A stretch of DNA of 7,711 nt from an uncultured Clostridia bacterium. Lineage in GTDB: Bacteria; Bacillota; Clostridia; Oscillospirales; Ruminococcaceae. The notes below the pieces were generated by a model. It ran no database searches, was not told where the DNA came from, and saw nothing but the letters and a program-made list of their open reading frames with translations. Position 1 is the stretch's first letter. The number at the start of each line of letters is the position of its first letter. Both the position numbers and the translations under genes were made by a program. Of this stretch, positions 1-6,404 are shown one piece after another. The stretch covers positions 1 to 7,711 of the forward strand of contig CAMHBE010000076.1 of the NCBI GenBank assembly GCA_946183095.1. Reading direction: 5' to 3'.

Positions 1-44
1 TAAAGGTATCGCAGAAGCGATGTAATCTAAGGAGGATAATTACC

Positions 45-920
45 ATGAAGTTAAGAAAGATCCTTGCCGGTGCAGCTGCTCTCGCAGTAACGGCAGCAGC
101 ATTTACAACAATGGCAAGTGCGGAAATGATAGAGATCCCGGACGTAAAGGGCGCAAACGGGCTCAACATTTTTGACAGCACGGCTTCGTCATGGATGCCG
201 ATCGGATATTCCAACGGCGAGAGAGATGCTACATCTAAGGATGTTATCGACTATGGCGTAGATTGGTCACAGGCTGCCACTATCGAAGTTATTTTCGTAG
301 TTGACGACCAGGACAGCAACTACAGCCGTGACGACTGGGACGGCGGTTTCGGCGGCGCTATCGTTCTTTCCAGCCAGGCTGACGGAAACGTTACACACAA
401 CTGGAACGCTAAGGATTTCTGGGGCGTAGTTGATGAAGACCTCGAACTCGACACTATAGATTCAAGCAAGGCTATACAGCTCGAAAAGGTCGGAGACTAT
501 ACATATAAGGCAGTTTGCCCTATTGATGACGACAACTCTGTTGTTGATAACGCACAGCTCGTTCAGATCTGCATTCAGGACTGGTCCGGCGTTACATGGT
601 GGGCAATGCGCGTTGATTCCATGACTGTTAAGGATGCAAGCGGAAACGCTCTCATCGCATGGGATGCTAACGGTCAGTGCAGCCTCTCCCCTGTCGGCGC
701 AGCAGCTCCCGCAGAACAGGCAGCTCCGGCAGAAGAAGCATCTACACCCGCAGAAGCAGCTCCCGCTGAAGAAACACCCGCTCCGACAACAGGTGATGTT
801 GCGGCAGCTACAGATTCTTCCAAGGGCTCTCCTGACACCGGTGTTGCTGATGTAGCAGCAGTAGCAGGTCTTGCAGTAGTCGCTGCAGGCGCTCTCATCG
901 TTGCCAAGAAAAGCAAGTAA
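45..920 (+). CDS. Secreted, sortase-type wall-anchored Trp-rich surface protein
   Basis: Encodes 291 residues. The ATG has a strong Shine-Dalgarno, AAGGAGG at 29-35, nine bases upstream. Residues 1-26 form a signal peptide (MKLRK, hydrophobic Ala-rich core, ASA before the predicted cut at 26/27). Residues about 28-210 form one probably beta-rich domain with nine Trp (W50, W74, W98, W120, W126, W180, W185, W186, W206) and three Cys. Residues 218-261 are a Pro/Ala/Glu linker of PAE-type repeats. The C-terminus is a sorting-signal layout: SPDTG (262-266), a hydrophobic stretch (267-287) and the basic tail KKSK. SPDTG differs from classic LPXTG, but such variants occur in gut Ruminococcus relatives. 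The Trp-rich exported domain suggests binding of carbohydrate, but I recognise no named family, so this is inference. It converges on the flagellar operon and has its own terminator. Confidence 0.9.
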   Translation: MKLRKILAGAAALAVTAAAFTTMASAEMIEIPDVKGANGLNIFDSTASSWMPIGYSNGERDATSKDVIDYGVDWSQAATIEVIFVVDDQDSNYSRDDWDGGFGGAIVLSSQADGNVTHNWNAKDFWGVVDEDLELDTIDSSKAIQLEKVGDYTYKAVCPIDDDNSVVDNAQLVQICIQDWSGVTWWAMRVDSMTVKDASGNALIAWDANGQCSLSPVGAAAPAEQAAPAEEASTPAEAAPAEETPAPTTGDVAAATDSSKGSPDTGVADVAAVAGLAVVAAGALIVAKKSK

Positions 921-938
921 TTAACCCGATTCACAAGT

Positions 939-976
939 AAGACCTCGACCGGAAACGATCGGGGTCTTCTTTTTTC
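939..976 (+). terminator. Intrinsic terminator of the surface-protein gene
   Basis: A 13-position stem (939-951 with 956-968) contains one G-T wobble and one C-A mismatch and closes on a GAAA tetraloop (952-955). It is followed by C and six T. It begins 18 bases after the stop codon of the plus-strand gene, as expected for a Rho-independent terminator. Its 3' arm and T-tract overlap the left end of the long palindrome that follows. Confidence 0.88.
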
Positions 977-1130
977 TTCGGCATTGCAATTATATCGCAG
1001 ACAAAACGGGACTGTCAAGGGTCTCCAAAAATTTTTTCACTCGGTCATCTGTGTGAAAAATTTTTCGGACCCTCCCTTGACAGTCCCGTTTTGCTGCGAT
1101 GTGGGGCAATTAGCCGAAGAAAGGAGAAGA
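965..1130. repeat. Long imperfect palindrome, MITE-like or bidirectional terminator
   Basis: The two halves are near-perfect inverted copies centred near 1047. The outer arms 965-982 and 1113-1130 match at 16 of 18 positions and both include CTTCGGC or its complement. The arms 994-1000 and 1094-1100 (ATCGCAG) match exactly. The arms 1002-1021 and 1074-1093 (CAAAACGGGACTGTCAAGGG and its complement) are a perfect 20-base match. The inner arms 1027-1040 and 1053-1065 (A5, T5-6, CAC) differ by one base. The apical loop is 1041-1052. Small unmatched stretches, such as 983-993 against 1101-1112, separate these blocks. No transposase or clear target-site duplication is visible. It could be a non-autonomous mobile repeat, a shared terminator for the convergent genes, or both. 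Confidence 0.85.
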
Positions 1131-1269
1131 ATACTGTTCAGTAAACTCCTATAATGCCTCGTGCATTTTCCGTAACCGGTCATGTAGGAAGCATCTTCCG
1201 ACGATTCCGCATTACCCGATGTGGAGCGCGCCGCATATTGCCTTCTTGCAAGTCTCATCCACATTATCG

Positions 1270-1318
1270 CGGCGTGTCACGTCGCCACGCCGTCGCGTGG
1301 CGCTGCCCGCGCAGGGCA
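1270..1318. other. GC-rich cluster of competing hairpins
   Basis: CGCCACGC (1283-1290) pairs perfectly with GCGTGGCG (1295-1302) across a four-base loop. The overlapping segment CACGCC (1286-1291) can instead pair with GGCGTG (1271-1276), so the two folds exclude each other. A third hairpin, TGCCC (1304-1308) with GGGCA (1314-1318), follows directly. On the minus strand the T-run (1318-1322) precedes the hairpins rather than following them, so this is not a canonical terminator for the amidohydrolase transcript. Function unknown. Confidence 0.5.
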
Positions 1319-1319
1319 A

Positions 1320-1389
1320 AAATCTCAAGCGTAAGCGCCCTCTCACAGTCTCAATTCTCTAAAGCGGCAGCGCACTCTCACAGTCTCAA
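1320..1389. repeat. 35-base tandem duplication spanning the amidohydrolase stop codon
   Basis: Units 1320-1354 and 1355-1389 are adjacent and match at about 28 of 35 positions. The last 20 bases of each (1335-1354 and 1370-1389) differ only at 1339/1374. The second unit includes the TGA of the amidohydrolase (1378-1380) and its last three codons. The first unit therefore looks like a copied gene end left in the downstream spacer. Confidence 0.75.
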
Positions 1390-2169
1390 CACTCTCTCTG
1401 CGTTCTTATGCAATATCTGTTCCCTCTCTGCGTCTGTACAAGGCAGCTTCTCTATAAGCTCGAGTTCTTCCTGCGGGTCGCTCCACGGGAGGTCGCTGGC
1501 GTAGAGTATGCGATCAAATCCGTGTTTTGAAACTATCGCCTTGAAAAGCTCAAATTCGATGTCTTTTGCAACGAACGCAACATCAAAGTACAGATTGCGA
1601 ATACCGGCAATGTACTTATAAACTGCCTCCCACGCGTAATTTCCGCCCATGTGCGCACCTATGACGGTAAGTTTTGGGTAGTTCTCACATATCTCTATGA
1701 GATCATAGGGCATAGCACGGTGCACAACAGGCGAAACGGGATCGTATCCCATGTGGAACACTATGGGCAGACCCAGCTCCTCACAGCGCTTGTATATAGG
1801 CTTGCAGCGATCGTCGAATATGAATACGCCCTGATAGTCATTGTGTAGTTTAACGCCTTTCAGCCCCAGTTCCCTGATGCGGTCAAGTTCTTCTACCGCA
1901 TCCTGCGCGTAGGGGTGTACGGACCCGAACGAAATAATGCTGCCGTGGTTTTGCGCGGCAGCCCAGTTGTTTATTGATGTCTGCTGCTCCGGTTTCGTTG
2001 CAATCGGGAGCAGCACTCCGCGGTCAATGCCGCATTTTGCGAGAAGTTCCCGCGCACCGCCTATAGTCCCGTCCGTGCAGTGCGGGCAGTCAGCAGTCGC
2101 GGTGAGTTTCGATATAACGCGTTCCGCGATCTTGTCGGGATATGCGTGTATGTGTGTATCTATTATCAT
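1378..2169 (-). CDS. Amidohydrolase-family (Amidohydro_2-like) metal-dependent hydrolase
   Basis: Encodes 263 residues with the TIM-barrel amidohydrolase pattern. HxH (H6, H8 in DTHIH) follows strand 1. FGSVHP has H85, and GVKLH has K107 and H109. FHMG has H139, GAHMGG has H173, and YASDLPW has D226, the usual last metal or catalytic aspartate. This set matches the PF04909 type, which includes decarboxylases and lactone or amide hydrolases; the substrate cannot be read from the sequence. There is no signal peptide, so it is cytoplasmic. The ATG lies 18 bases after the stop of the FliT-like gene, with only a weak AAGG about 12 bases upstream. It is probably the last gene of the flagellar transcript, although no flagellar role is known for the family. 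The ending ERVLRL is typical of the family. Confidence 0.9.
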   Translation of the reverse strand: MIIDTHIHAYPDKIAERVISKLTATADCPHCTDGTIGGARELLAKCGIDRGVLLPIATKPEQQTSINNWAAAQNHGSIISFGSVHPYAQDAVEELDRIRELGLKGVKLHNDYQGVFIFDDRCKPIYKRCEELGLPIVFHMGYDPVSPVVHRAMPYDLIEICENYPKLTVIGAHMGGNYAWEAVYKYIAGIRNLYFDVAFVAKDIEFELFKAIVSKHGFDRILYASDLPWSDPQEELELIEKLPCTDAEREQILHKNAERVLRL

Positions 2170-2187
2170 GCTGTGTGTGTACCTTAA

Positions 2188-2676
2188 TTACATAAGTCCG
2201 TTGAAAGAGCTTCCTGTGCTCGTAAGCCCCGAACCCATCTGCGAATACCCGCTTGTCGTCTTGCGGCCGGTATTCACCGCCTGCAGCTCAGACCGCAGCT
2301 CTTTGAGCCTTGCATCTACACGGGCTGCCGCCTGCTGTTCCTTTTCTGATACCGAGAGATAAACGGAGTGCATATTGACGGCGGTCTTGTGTATCTCGCG
2401 AAGGTCTTTTGACAATCCCAGCGGAACGCGCCCGCCCACTGTCATTTTATGTATCAGATCGGCTTCGTCGGGCGTACATTCTTCACACGCCGCGTCGATA
2501 TCCCGTCTGCACTCGCCGATGCGATCGGTTATCCTGCCGCGTCTTTCAACGATCTCATCGAGCGTTTCGTCAATATCGGACGTGATTATCTCGGTGGTCG
2601 CAGCACTGTACTGTCCGGCAAGATCGGTCATTTCTTCCATATCTGCGATGATACGGGTCTTCAGCTCCTCGGTCAT
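2188..2676 (-). CDS. FliT/FlgN-like flagellar export chaperone (divergent)
   Basis: Encodes 162 residues, mostly alpha-helical and charged. Helices are likely at about 3-20, 36-67 and 88-133. The segment around 43-60 (IVERRGRITDRIGECRRDI) resembles the 'RxxLIDxI' helix of FlgN/FliT chaperones, which bind hook-filament or cap proteins before export. The C-terminus (137-162) is Gly/Ser/Thr-rich and ends SSFNGLM. There are three Cys (57, 64, 67) and no signal peptide. The ATG is 11 bases after the fliS stop, with GAGG at 2683-2686 six bases upstream, so it is cotranscribed and probably coupled. The position directly after fliS matches where Firmicutes keep fliT. The family call rests on synteny and helix pattern rather than a diagnostic motif; a FlgN-type chaperone is the main alternative. 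Confidence 0.65.
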   Translation of the reverse strand: MTEELKTRIIADMEEMTDLAGQYSAATTEIITSDIDETLDEIVERRGRITDRIGECRRDIDAACEECTPDEADLIHKMTVGGRVPLGLSKDLREIHKTAVNMHSVYLSVSEKEQQAAARVDARLKELRSELQAVNTGRKTTSGYSQMGSGLTSTGSSFNGLM

Positions 2677-2687
2677 AATACACCTCG

Positions 2688-3059
2688 TCAGGTCCTCGGC
2701 ATTGCGGCTACCTGTGCAAACGCATCTCTGAGATCAGCGAACATAGGCAGCAGCTCCTTTATCATGTTTACGTCTTTCTTCATGTTTGCAGTGATAAGCT
2801 GTCGGTTGAAGAAATCATAAAGTGCGTCAAGGTCTTTTGACATCGGTATCGACATATCCAACACAGAACGCAGCGCATTAACTATATCCTGCGTCTTTTG
2901 CAGTGATTTGTTCGCACCTGCGTAATTTTTTTCAGGGATAGCGATCAGCGCGAGGTTCATCTGTTTTTCCGCTTCATCATAGAGTTTTACGACTATTTCC
3001 ATAGGCGTGAGGGTTTGCAGAGACTGCTTCTTGTATTCGGAATATGCGTTTGCAGGCAT
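2688..3059 (-). CDS. fliS: Flagellar export chaperone FliS
   Basis: Encodes 123 residues, the usual FliS length. The N-terminus AYSEYKKQSLQTLTPMEIV matches the family signature (AYxxxxxxTAsPxELvxxLYDxA), followed by KLYDEAEKQM. The rest is an all-helical bundle, including LDALYDFFNRQL (about 77-88), which corresponds to the conserved LxxLYxymxxxL helix. FliS binds the flagellin C-terminus in the cytoplasm, stops premature assembly and delivers flagellin to the type III export gate. The ATG has GGAAGG nine bases upstream. It follows fliD by 77 bases, as in most Firmicutes, and its stop is 11 bases before the FliT-like gene. Confidence 0.93.
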   Translation of the reverse strand: MPANAYSEYKKQSLQTLTPMEIVVKLYDEAEKQMNLALIAIPEKNYAGANKSLQKTQDIVNALRSVLDMSIPMSKDLDALYDFFNRQLITANMKKDVNMIKELLPMFADLRDAFAQVAAMPRT

Positions 3060-3136
3060 ATCAGGTTACCTTCCTTCCGGTCGTTATTGCAGCCGCACAG
3101 GAGCGAGCCGGCACGGCTGCACCGTATAAAACGTTG
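3060..3136 (-). promoter_or_regulatory. fliD-fliS gap with alternative hairpins and a GGA-rich ribosome binding site
   Basis: Two mutually exclusive stems can form. An outer one pairs 3089-3095 with 3114-3120 (GCAGCCG/CGGCTGC). A compact one pairs 3106-3110 with 3114-3118 across a three-base loop. Just before fliS, the minus strand reads GGAAGGAAGG (3069-3078), a Shine-Dalgarno with two overlapping GGA triplets that could also be bound by CsrA. Regulation is inference. No promoter is recognised here. Confidence 0.4.
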
Positions 3137-6100
3137 TTATTGCGCGAAATACGACATGAACGAGGACTGCTGGCTGTTCATGGTGCCGAGGAGGGATTCC
3201 ATATTGGAGTATCTCTTCCACAGTCTGTCCTGTTCGTTTTCATACCTCATGTTGAGAGAGGATATCTTTGTCTTTGTACGCTTTATCGCTCTGTAGATCT
3301 CGTTGTCGGTGGAACTTGTACCGCTTGCGAGACCTGCCTTCTTGATAAGTGTACCCTTGTTGTCCCCGTTGCTGTTGATACCGCTGTCGAGCGCTTCGGA
3401 GAACTTCTTCATGATACCGTTCTCGCTGTCTGTGAACAGCTTCATTATATCATCGCCGTGAGTTTCGATAGCTTCCGTGAGGGTCTTTACATCAAGACCT
3501 GTTATCATACCGTGCTTGTTGTAGTCGGAGGATGTCTTGATACCAAGGTCGAGCAGCGAGAATCTGTTGCCGTCAAGTCCCTCTACCGAGCCCATGAGCG
3601 CTGTTCTGAGCTTTGTCATGATCTGCGTCGTGGTGCTGTCGTGGTACAGCAGACCCTTCTTTGCCTTTTCCTCCCACTTCTCTTCCTGCTTCTCGGAAAG
3701 TTCGAGGTCTTCCTTGTCGGCATCAGCGAGGAAGTAGTAGTCCTTTTCCGGCTTCTCGTCGAGATACTTGTAAACATCTTCGATCAGCTTATTGTAATCC
3801 TCAACAAATCCCTTGATGACATCGGCAATGGCGCTCGTGTCCTGAGATATGGAAACGGAGAACTGCTCACCTGTCTGATGATTGCCGGCAATGGTGAACG
3901 TGGTGCCGTCGGCTTCGATAGTGTTGCCGGAGCTTTCGTACTCTTCGGTGGTACCTGTTGCGGACGAGGTTACGCTCACTCTGAGGTTAGTTCCCTGAGT
4001 TGCGGTAGCACCTCCCGCAGCTGTAAGTCCGAGCTGTTTGAGAAGTCCGGATGTGTCGGTAAGTTCAGTCTTTCCGTCAACGCCGTAGGCGCTTGATGTT
4101 ACGGTGAACTGGTTGCTGAGTGAGGAGAAGCTCATTTTTACGCCTGCGGAGGACGCATTGACCTTCTTCATCATATCGTTGATAGTAGTCTCACCGTCAA
4201 ACGTGAAGCTCTGACCGTTCACATCGAACTTGTATGTGCCGTCGTCGGAATCCATGATCTCGGAGAGCTTGGTGGCGTTGGAGATCTGCGAAATCTGGGA
4301 GGATGCGTTGGAGCTTGCGGTAAGACCCAATGCTTCGGCGCTGTTGGCGCTGTTCTTGCCTATCGTCATAGAAATGGCAACAGGTGTTTTGGTGGTAGTT
4401 TCGGTTCCGTCGTCGGCAGTTGTGGTTTCCTCGGTATATGCGGATATGGATACCGTCCCGTTCGTGCTGTCAAACGATGCGTCAAACTTTACTCCGTCAA
4501 CTTCGAGCTTGCCTATGCTGTTCTTGATAGAGGACTCGGTGAAGTGTGTGTACATCTTCTCGGCTGTGATGCCGTAGGAATCGGGCTCGGTATATACGCT
4601 GCTCTTGTATGCCGCAAACTGATTGCTTTCGGAGAGTGCCCATGTGTCCTTGTTGAGATGCCAGCTTTCCTTTTCGGTAAAGTCGCTCTTCCATGCCTCG
4701 AAATCTTTGAAAGGTGTATCTTCGTTAGCTTTGGCTGCATCAAGCTCTTCCTTTGCGGCAGCAGCTTCAGATGAACTGTCTGTGGTCGCCCATTCATACA
4801 AGCCTGCCGTAGTGCCGCCGTTGGCTTCCACCTGAGCTCTATAGCTGTTATATGCTGCTATTGCGGTATCGGAAAGATTGTTGGCAGCATACTCATCCTT
4901 ATAGTTCTTATAGCTCTCGTTATAGAAATCGCTGTCATAGTCGATCTCGCCGTTGCCTGTACCCTCGTAAGCGTTCTCAAGAAGCTGTAACTTGCTCTGA
5001 ACATCGCTGTCGGAGCTTGTACTTGCCCATGTGTAAATATCGTCAGCTTCCTCGCCTTCCGCAAGACCGGACTTATATGTTTCGTATGCTTCTTTCAGCT
5101 CACCGACAGTTTTTTGTATATGAGTGCCGCCGGTACCATCTTCGAGCCACTTGGTGATCCTTGTTTTCTTGTTTTCGGCGTCGGCAGCCTGATAAAGCGA
5201 TTCCATTTTGGCTGCTTTCGTTTCTTCACTGTCGGCATCGTTATTGATATAAGCCTTGAACGCTTCGTATCTTATCGACTCTTTATAGTCGTCGGCAGTA
5301 GCCTTGAATATCTGAACGGAGCTGTCCCACTTTTCAAGGATCTCATTGGCACGCGCCTGTACTTCTTCATCCGAAGCATCGTCACCGAGCTCCGCTCTTG
5401 CAGTTTCCTTGGATTTGGTGTGCCAGATATAGTTTCCGTCCTCGTCCTTATCGGTATCGGAAATAAGTATCTCGCCGGTGGATTCGCTGATAAGTCCCGC
5501 ATCTATCGCAGATTTGAAGTAATCCTTATCTATCGTCTGGAACGAAACGTTCAGCGTCTTGTCTCCGACCTGGAAAGATATATTATTGGTACCCGCTTTG
5601 GCGTTCGTAAGGTCAAGCTCGTTGTCGGTCTTCATAGTTCCGACGCCGGAGATAGTTACCGCCTTTGAGTCGCGGGAGGTCAGTTTTCCGGAGACCTCGT
5701 CGATAAATACCATACCTTTGTAGTCGGCGGATGTTCCGGTGGTCTGAGCGGAAGTATTGCTCTCGCCGAAAGCCTCTTCGAGCTTCGCGTTGAGGTTGTT
5801 TGCAGTCTCTTCCTTGGTAGCTCCCGACATGAACGTGATATTCTTCTCTTCCCCGCCGACATTGACCGTTATGCCCAGCTCCTTGAATGAACCGTCGGAG
5901 TTGGTCTGACCGGTTATCTCGTCGAGATCGACTCCCGCGCTGCCGGTCAGCTTCGCGCCGGAGACTTTGGACTGTGTGGCGGTCTCAAGTATCTCAAAGT
6001 CATAGTCGCCCGCCTGCGAGTTTATACCGGTAGTCACGGACAGACCCTTGATATTCGTCTCGTTGCCCGACGCATCGTATGTCTTTGAAGCGTACTTGCT

Positions 6101-6337
6101 CCACATGGAGGTACCGCTCAGGTAGCTGTCCTTGTTGAGCAGGTCGAAATACTTGCTCTTGATATTCTGCATCTTGCCGATGATATCGCGGTAAGCCGTC
6201 TGCGTTGCTTCATATTTGAGGACATTACGCTCCTGCTTTGTGACTTTCAGCTTGCTGTTTGCTGTAAGAGCCTTTATAATGGATTCGGTATCGAGACCCG
6301 AATTCATACCGCTCATTCTTATGAGATCATTTCCCAT
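3137..6337 (-). CDS. fliD: Flagellar filament cap protein FliD, enlarged by a central insertion
   Basis: Encodes 1066 residues; many FliD proteins have 450-600 (B. subtilis about 500). FliD is exported, caps the filament tip and promotes flagellin folding. Residues about 8-110 match FliD_N (IRMSGMNSGLDTESIIKAL, then AYRDI). Residues 702-771 resemble a Flagellin_IN motif (FDVNGQSFTF to GLLKQLGL). Residues 835-1066 match FliD_C, including KWEEKAKKGLLYHD (888-901), SLLDLGI and the terminal helix ending NSQQSSFMSYFAQ. Residues about 270-610 are an acidic, Tyr/Trp-rich insertion with internal repeats, which breaks a beta-rich middle domain. The start chosen is ATG 6337, with AAAGGA (6348-6353) ten bases upstream and MGNDLIR homologous to other FliD starts. 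An in-frame GTG at 6370 lies inside a hairpin and is unlikely. It follows csrA by 67 bases and precedes fliS. Confidence 0.95.
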   Translation of the reverse strand: MGNDLIRMSGMNSGLDTESIIKALTANSKLKVTKQERNVLKYEATQTAYRDIIGKMQNIKSKYFDLLNKDSYLSGTSMWSKYASKTYDASGNETNIKGLSVTTGINSQAGDYDFEILETATQSKVSGAKLTGSAGVDLDEITGQTNSDGSFKELGITVNVGGEEKNITFMSGATKEETANNLNAKLEEAFGESNTSAQTTGTSADYKGMVFIDEVSGKLTSRDSKAVTISGVGTMKTDNELDLTNAKAGTNNISFQVGDKTLNVSFQTIDKDYFKSAIDAGLISESTGEILISDTDKDEDGNYIWHTKSKETARAELGDDASDEEVQARANEILEKWDSSVQIFKATADDYKESIRYEAFKAYINNDADSEETKAAKMESLYQAADAENKKTRITKWLEDGTGGTHIQKTVGELKEAYETYKSGLAEGEEADDIYTWASTSSDSDVQSKLQLLENAYEGTGNGEIDYDSDFYNESYKNYKDEYAANNLSDTAIAAYNSYRAQVEANGGTTAGLYEWATTDSSSEAAAAKEELDAAKANEDTPFKDFEAWKSDFTEKESWHLNKDTWALSESNQFAAYKSSVYTEPDSYGITAEKMYTHFTESSIKNSIGKLEVDGVKFDASFDSTNGTVSISAYTEETTTADDGTETTTKTPVAISMTIGKNSANSAEALGLTASSNASSQISQISNATKLSEIMDSDDGTYKFDVNGQSFTFDGETTINDMMKKVNASSAGVKMSFSSLSNQFTVTSSAYGVDGKTELTDTSGLLKQLGLTAAGGATATQGTNLRVSVTSSATGTTEEYESSGNTIEADGTTFTIAGNHQTGEQFSVSISQDTSAIADVIKGFVEDYNKLIEDVYKYLDEKPEKDYYFLADADKEDLELSEKQEEKWEEKAKKGLLYHDSTTTQIMTKLRTALMGSVEGLDGNRFSLLDLGIKTSSDYNKHGMITGLDVKTLTEAIETHGDDIMKLFTDSENGIMKKFSEALDSGINSNGDNKGTLIKKAGLASGTSSTDNEIYRAIKRTKTKISSLNMRYENEQDRLWKRYSNMESLLGTMNSQQSSFMSYFAQ
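4541..5269 (-). repeat. Degenerate aromatic protein repeats within the FliD insertion
   Basis: Numbering from the ATG at 6337, three clear copies start at residues 417 (AYETYKSGLAEGEE, then IYTWASTSS), 495 (AYNSYRAQVEANGG, then LYEWATTDSS) and 545 (DFEAWKSDFTEKES, then DTWALSES). Weaker copies appear near 357 (YEAFKAY, then LYQAAD) and 574 (FAAYKSS, then MYTHFTESS). The shared pattern is aromatic-x-x-aromatic-Lys/Arg, a 14-21 residue acidic stretch, then hydrophobic-Tyr-x-Trp-Ala and a Ser/Thr-rich tail. I do not recognise the repeat family. Since FliD outer domains are surface exposed, this region probably faces outward at the filament tip. Confidence 0.65.
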
Positions 6338-6404
6338 ACTTATCAAATCCTTTCTGTGATGCGGCGGCACTGTCCCTTGCGCCGCCGGAGCTTATTGCAA
6401 GCTC
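6338..6404 (-). promoter_or_regulatory. csrA-fliD leader: two hairpins and candidate CsrA sites
   Basis: Directly after the csrA stop comes GAGCTT-GCAAT-AAGCTC (6388-6404), a six-pair hairpin. Next is a seven-pair GC hairpin (6362-6368 with 6381-6387) with a 12-base loop; read on the minus strand, the loop carries AAGGGACA, so a GGA (6373-6375) is presented in the loop. The fliD Shine-Dalgarno AAAGGAUUU (6345-6353) is a second GGA site close to the CsrA consensus ARGGAUGU. CsrA classically binds GGA in hairpin loops and at Shine-Dalgarno sites, as in the B. subtilis hag leader. Binding here is inference. Neither hairpin has a T-run, so termination is unlikely. Confidence 0.5.

Larger units (their letters stand above)
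921..1377. other. Convergent intergenic region without a convincing gene
   Basis: This 457-base gap lies between the stop codons of two genes that face each other. It contains, in order, an intrinsic terminator, a 166-base palindrome, about 140 bases (1131-1270) with only minor hairpins such as GGAAG-CAT-CTTCC at 1187-1199, a GC-rich hairpin cluster, and a tandem duplication. The open frames here lack ribosome binding sites and run through the repeats. No canonical hairpin plus T-run is seen just after the amidohydrolase stop in its own direction, so the minus-strand transcript may run on to the palindrome. Confidence 0.7.

Noticed and set aside
2..25. Possible 3' end of an upstream plus-strand gene (KGIAEAM then TAA)
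   Set aside because: Only seven codons are visible, and the same bases form a small ATCGC-AGAA-GCGAT hairpin compatible with an untranslated leader. This is not enough to call a gene.
674..1018. 114-codon minus-strand open frame opposite the surface-protein linker
   Set aside because: It is Ala-rich antisense of the PAE repeats and crosses the terminator; there is no independent support.
1037..1264. 75-codon minus-strand open frame in the convergent gap
   Set aside because: It has no Shine-Dalgarno before its ATG, runs through half of the long palindrome, and resembles no known protein. It could be a fragment of a dispersed element but is not supported as a gene.
3044..4096. 350-codon plus-strand open frame opposite fliD
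   Set aside because: It is antisense to a clearly homologous FliD C-terminal domain and lacks any recognisable domain, so it is a shadow frame produced by the codon use of fliD.
6338..6370. Upstream GTG start for fliD at 6370
   Set aside because: The GTG lies in a GC hairpin without a Shine-Dalgarno, and the extra residues (PPHHRK) have no homology. The ATG at 6337 has a good ribosome binding site and the family's usual N-terminus.
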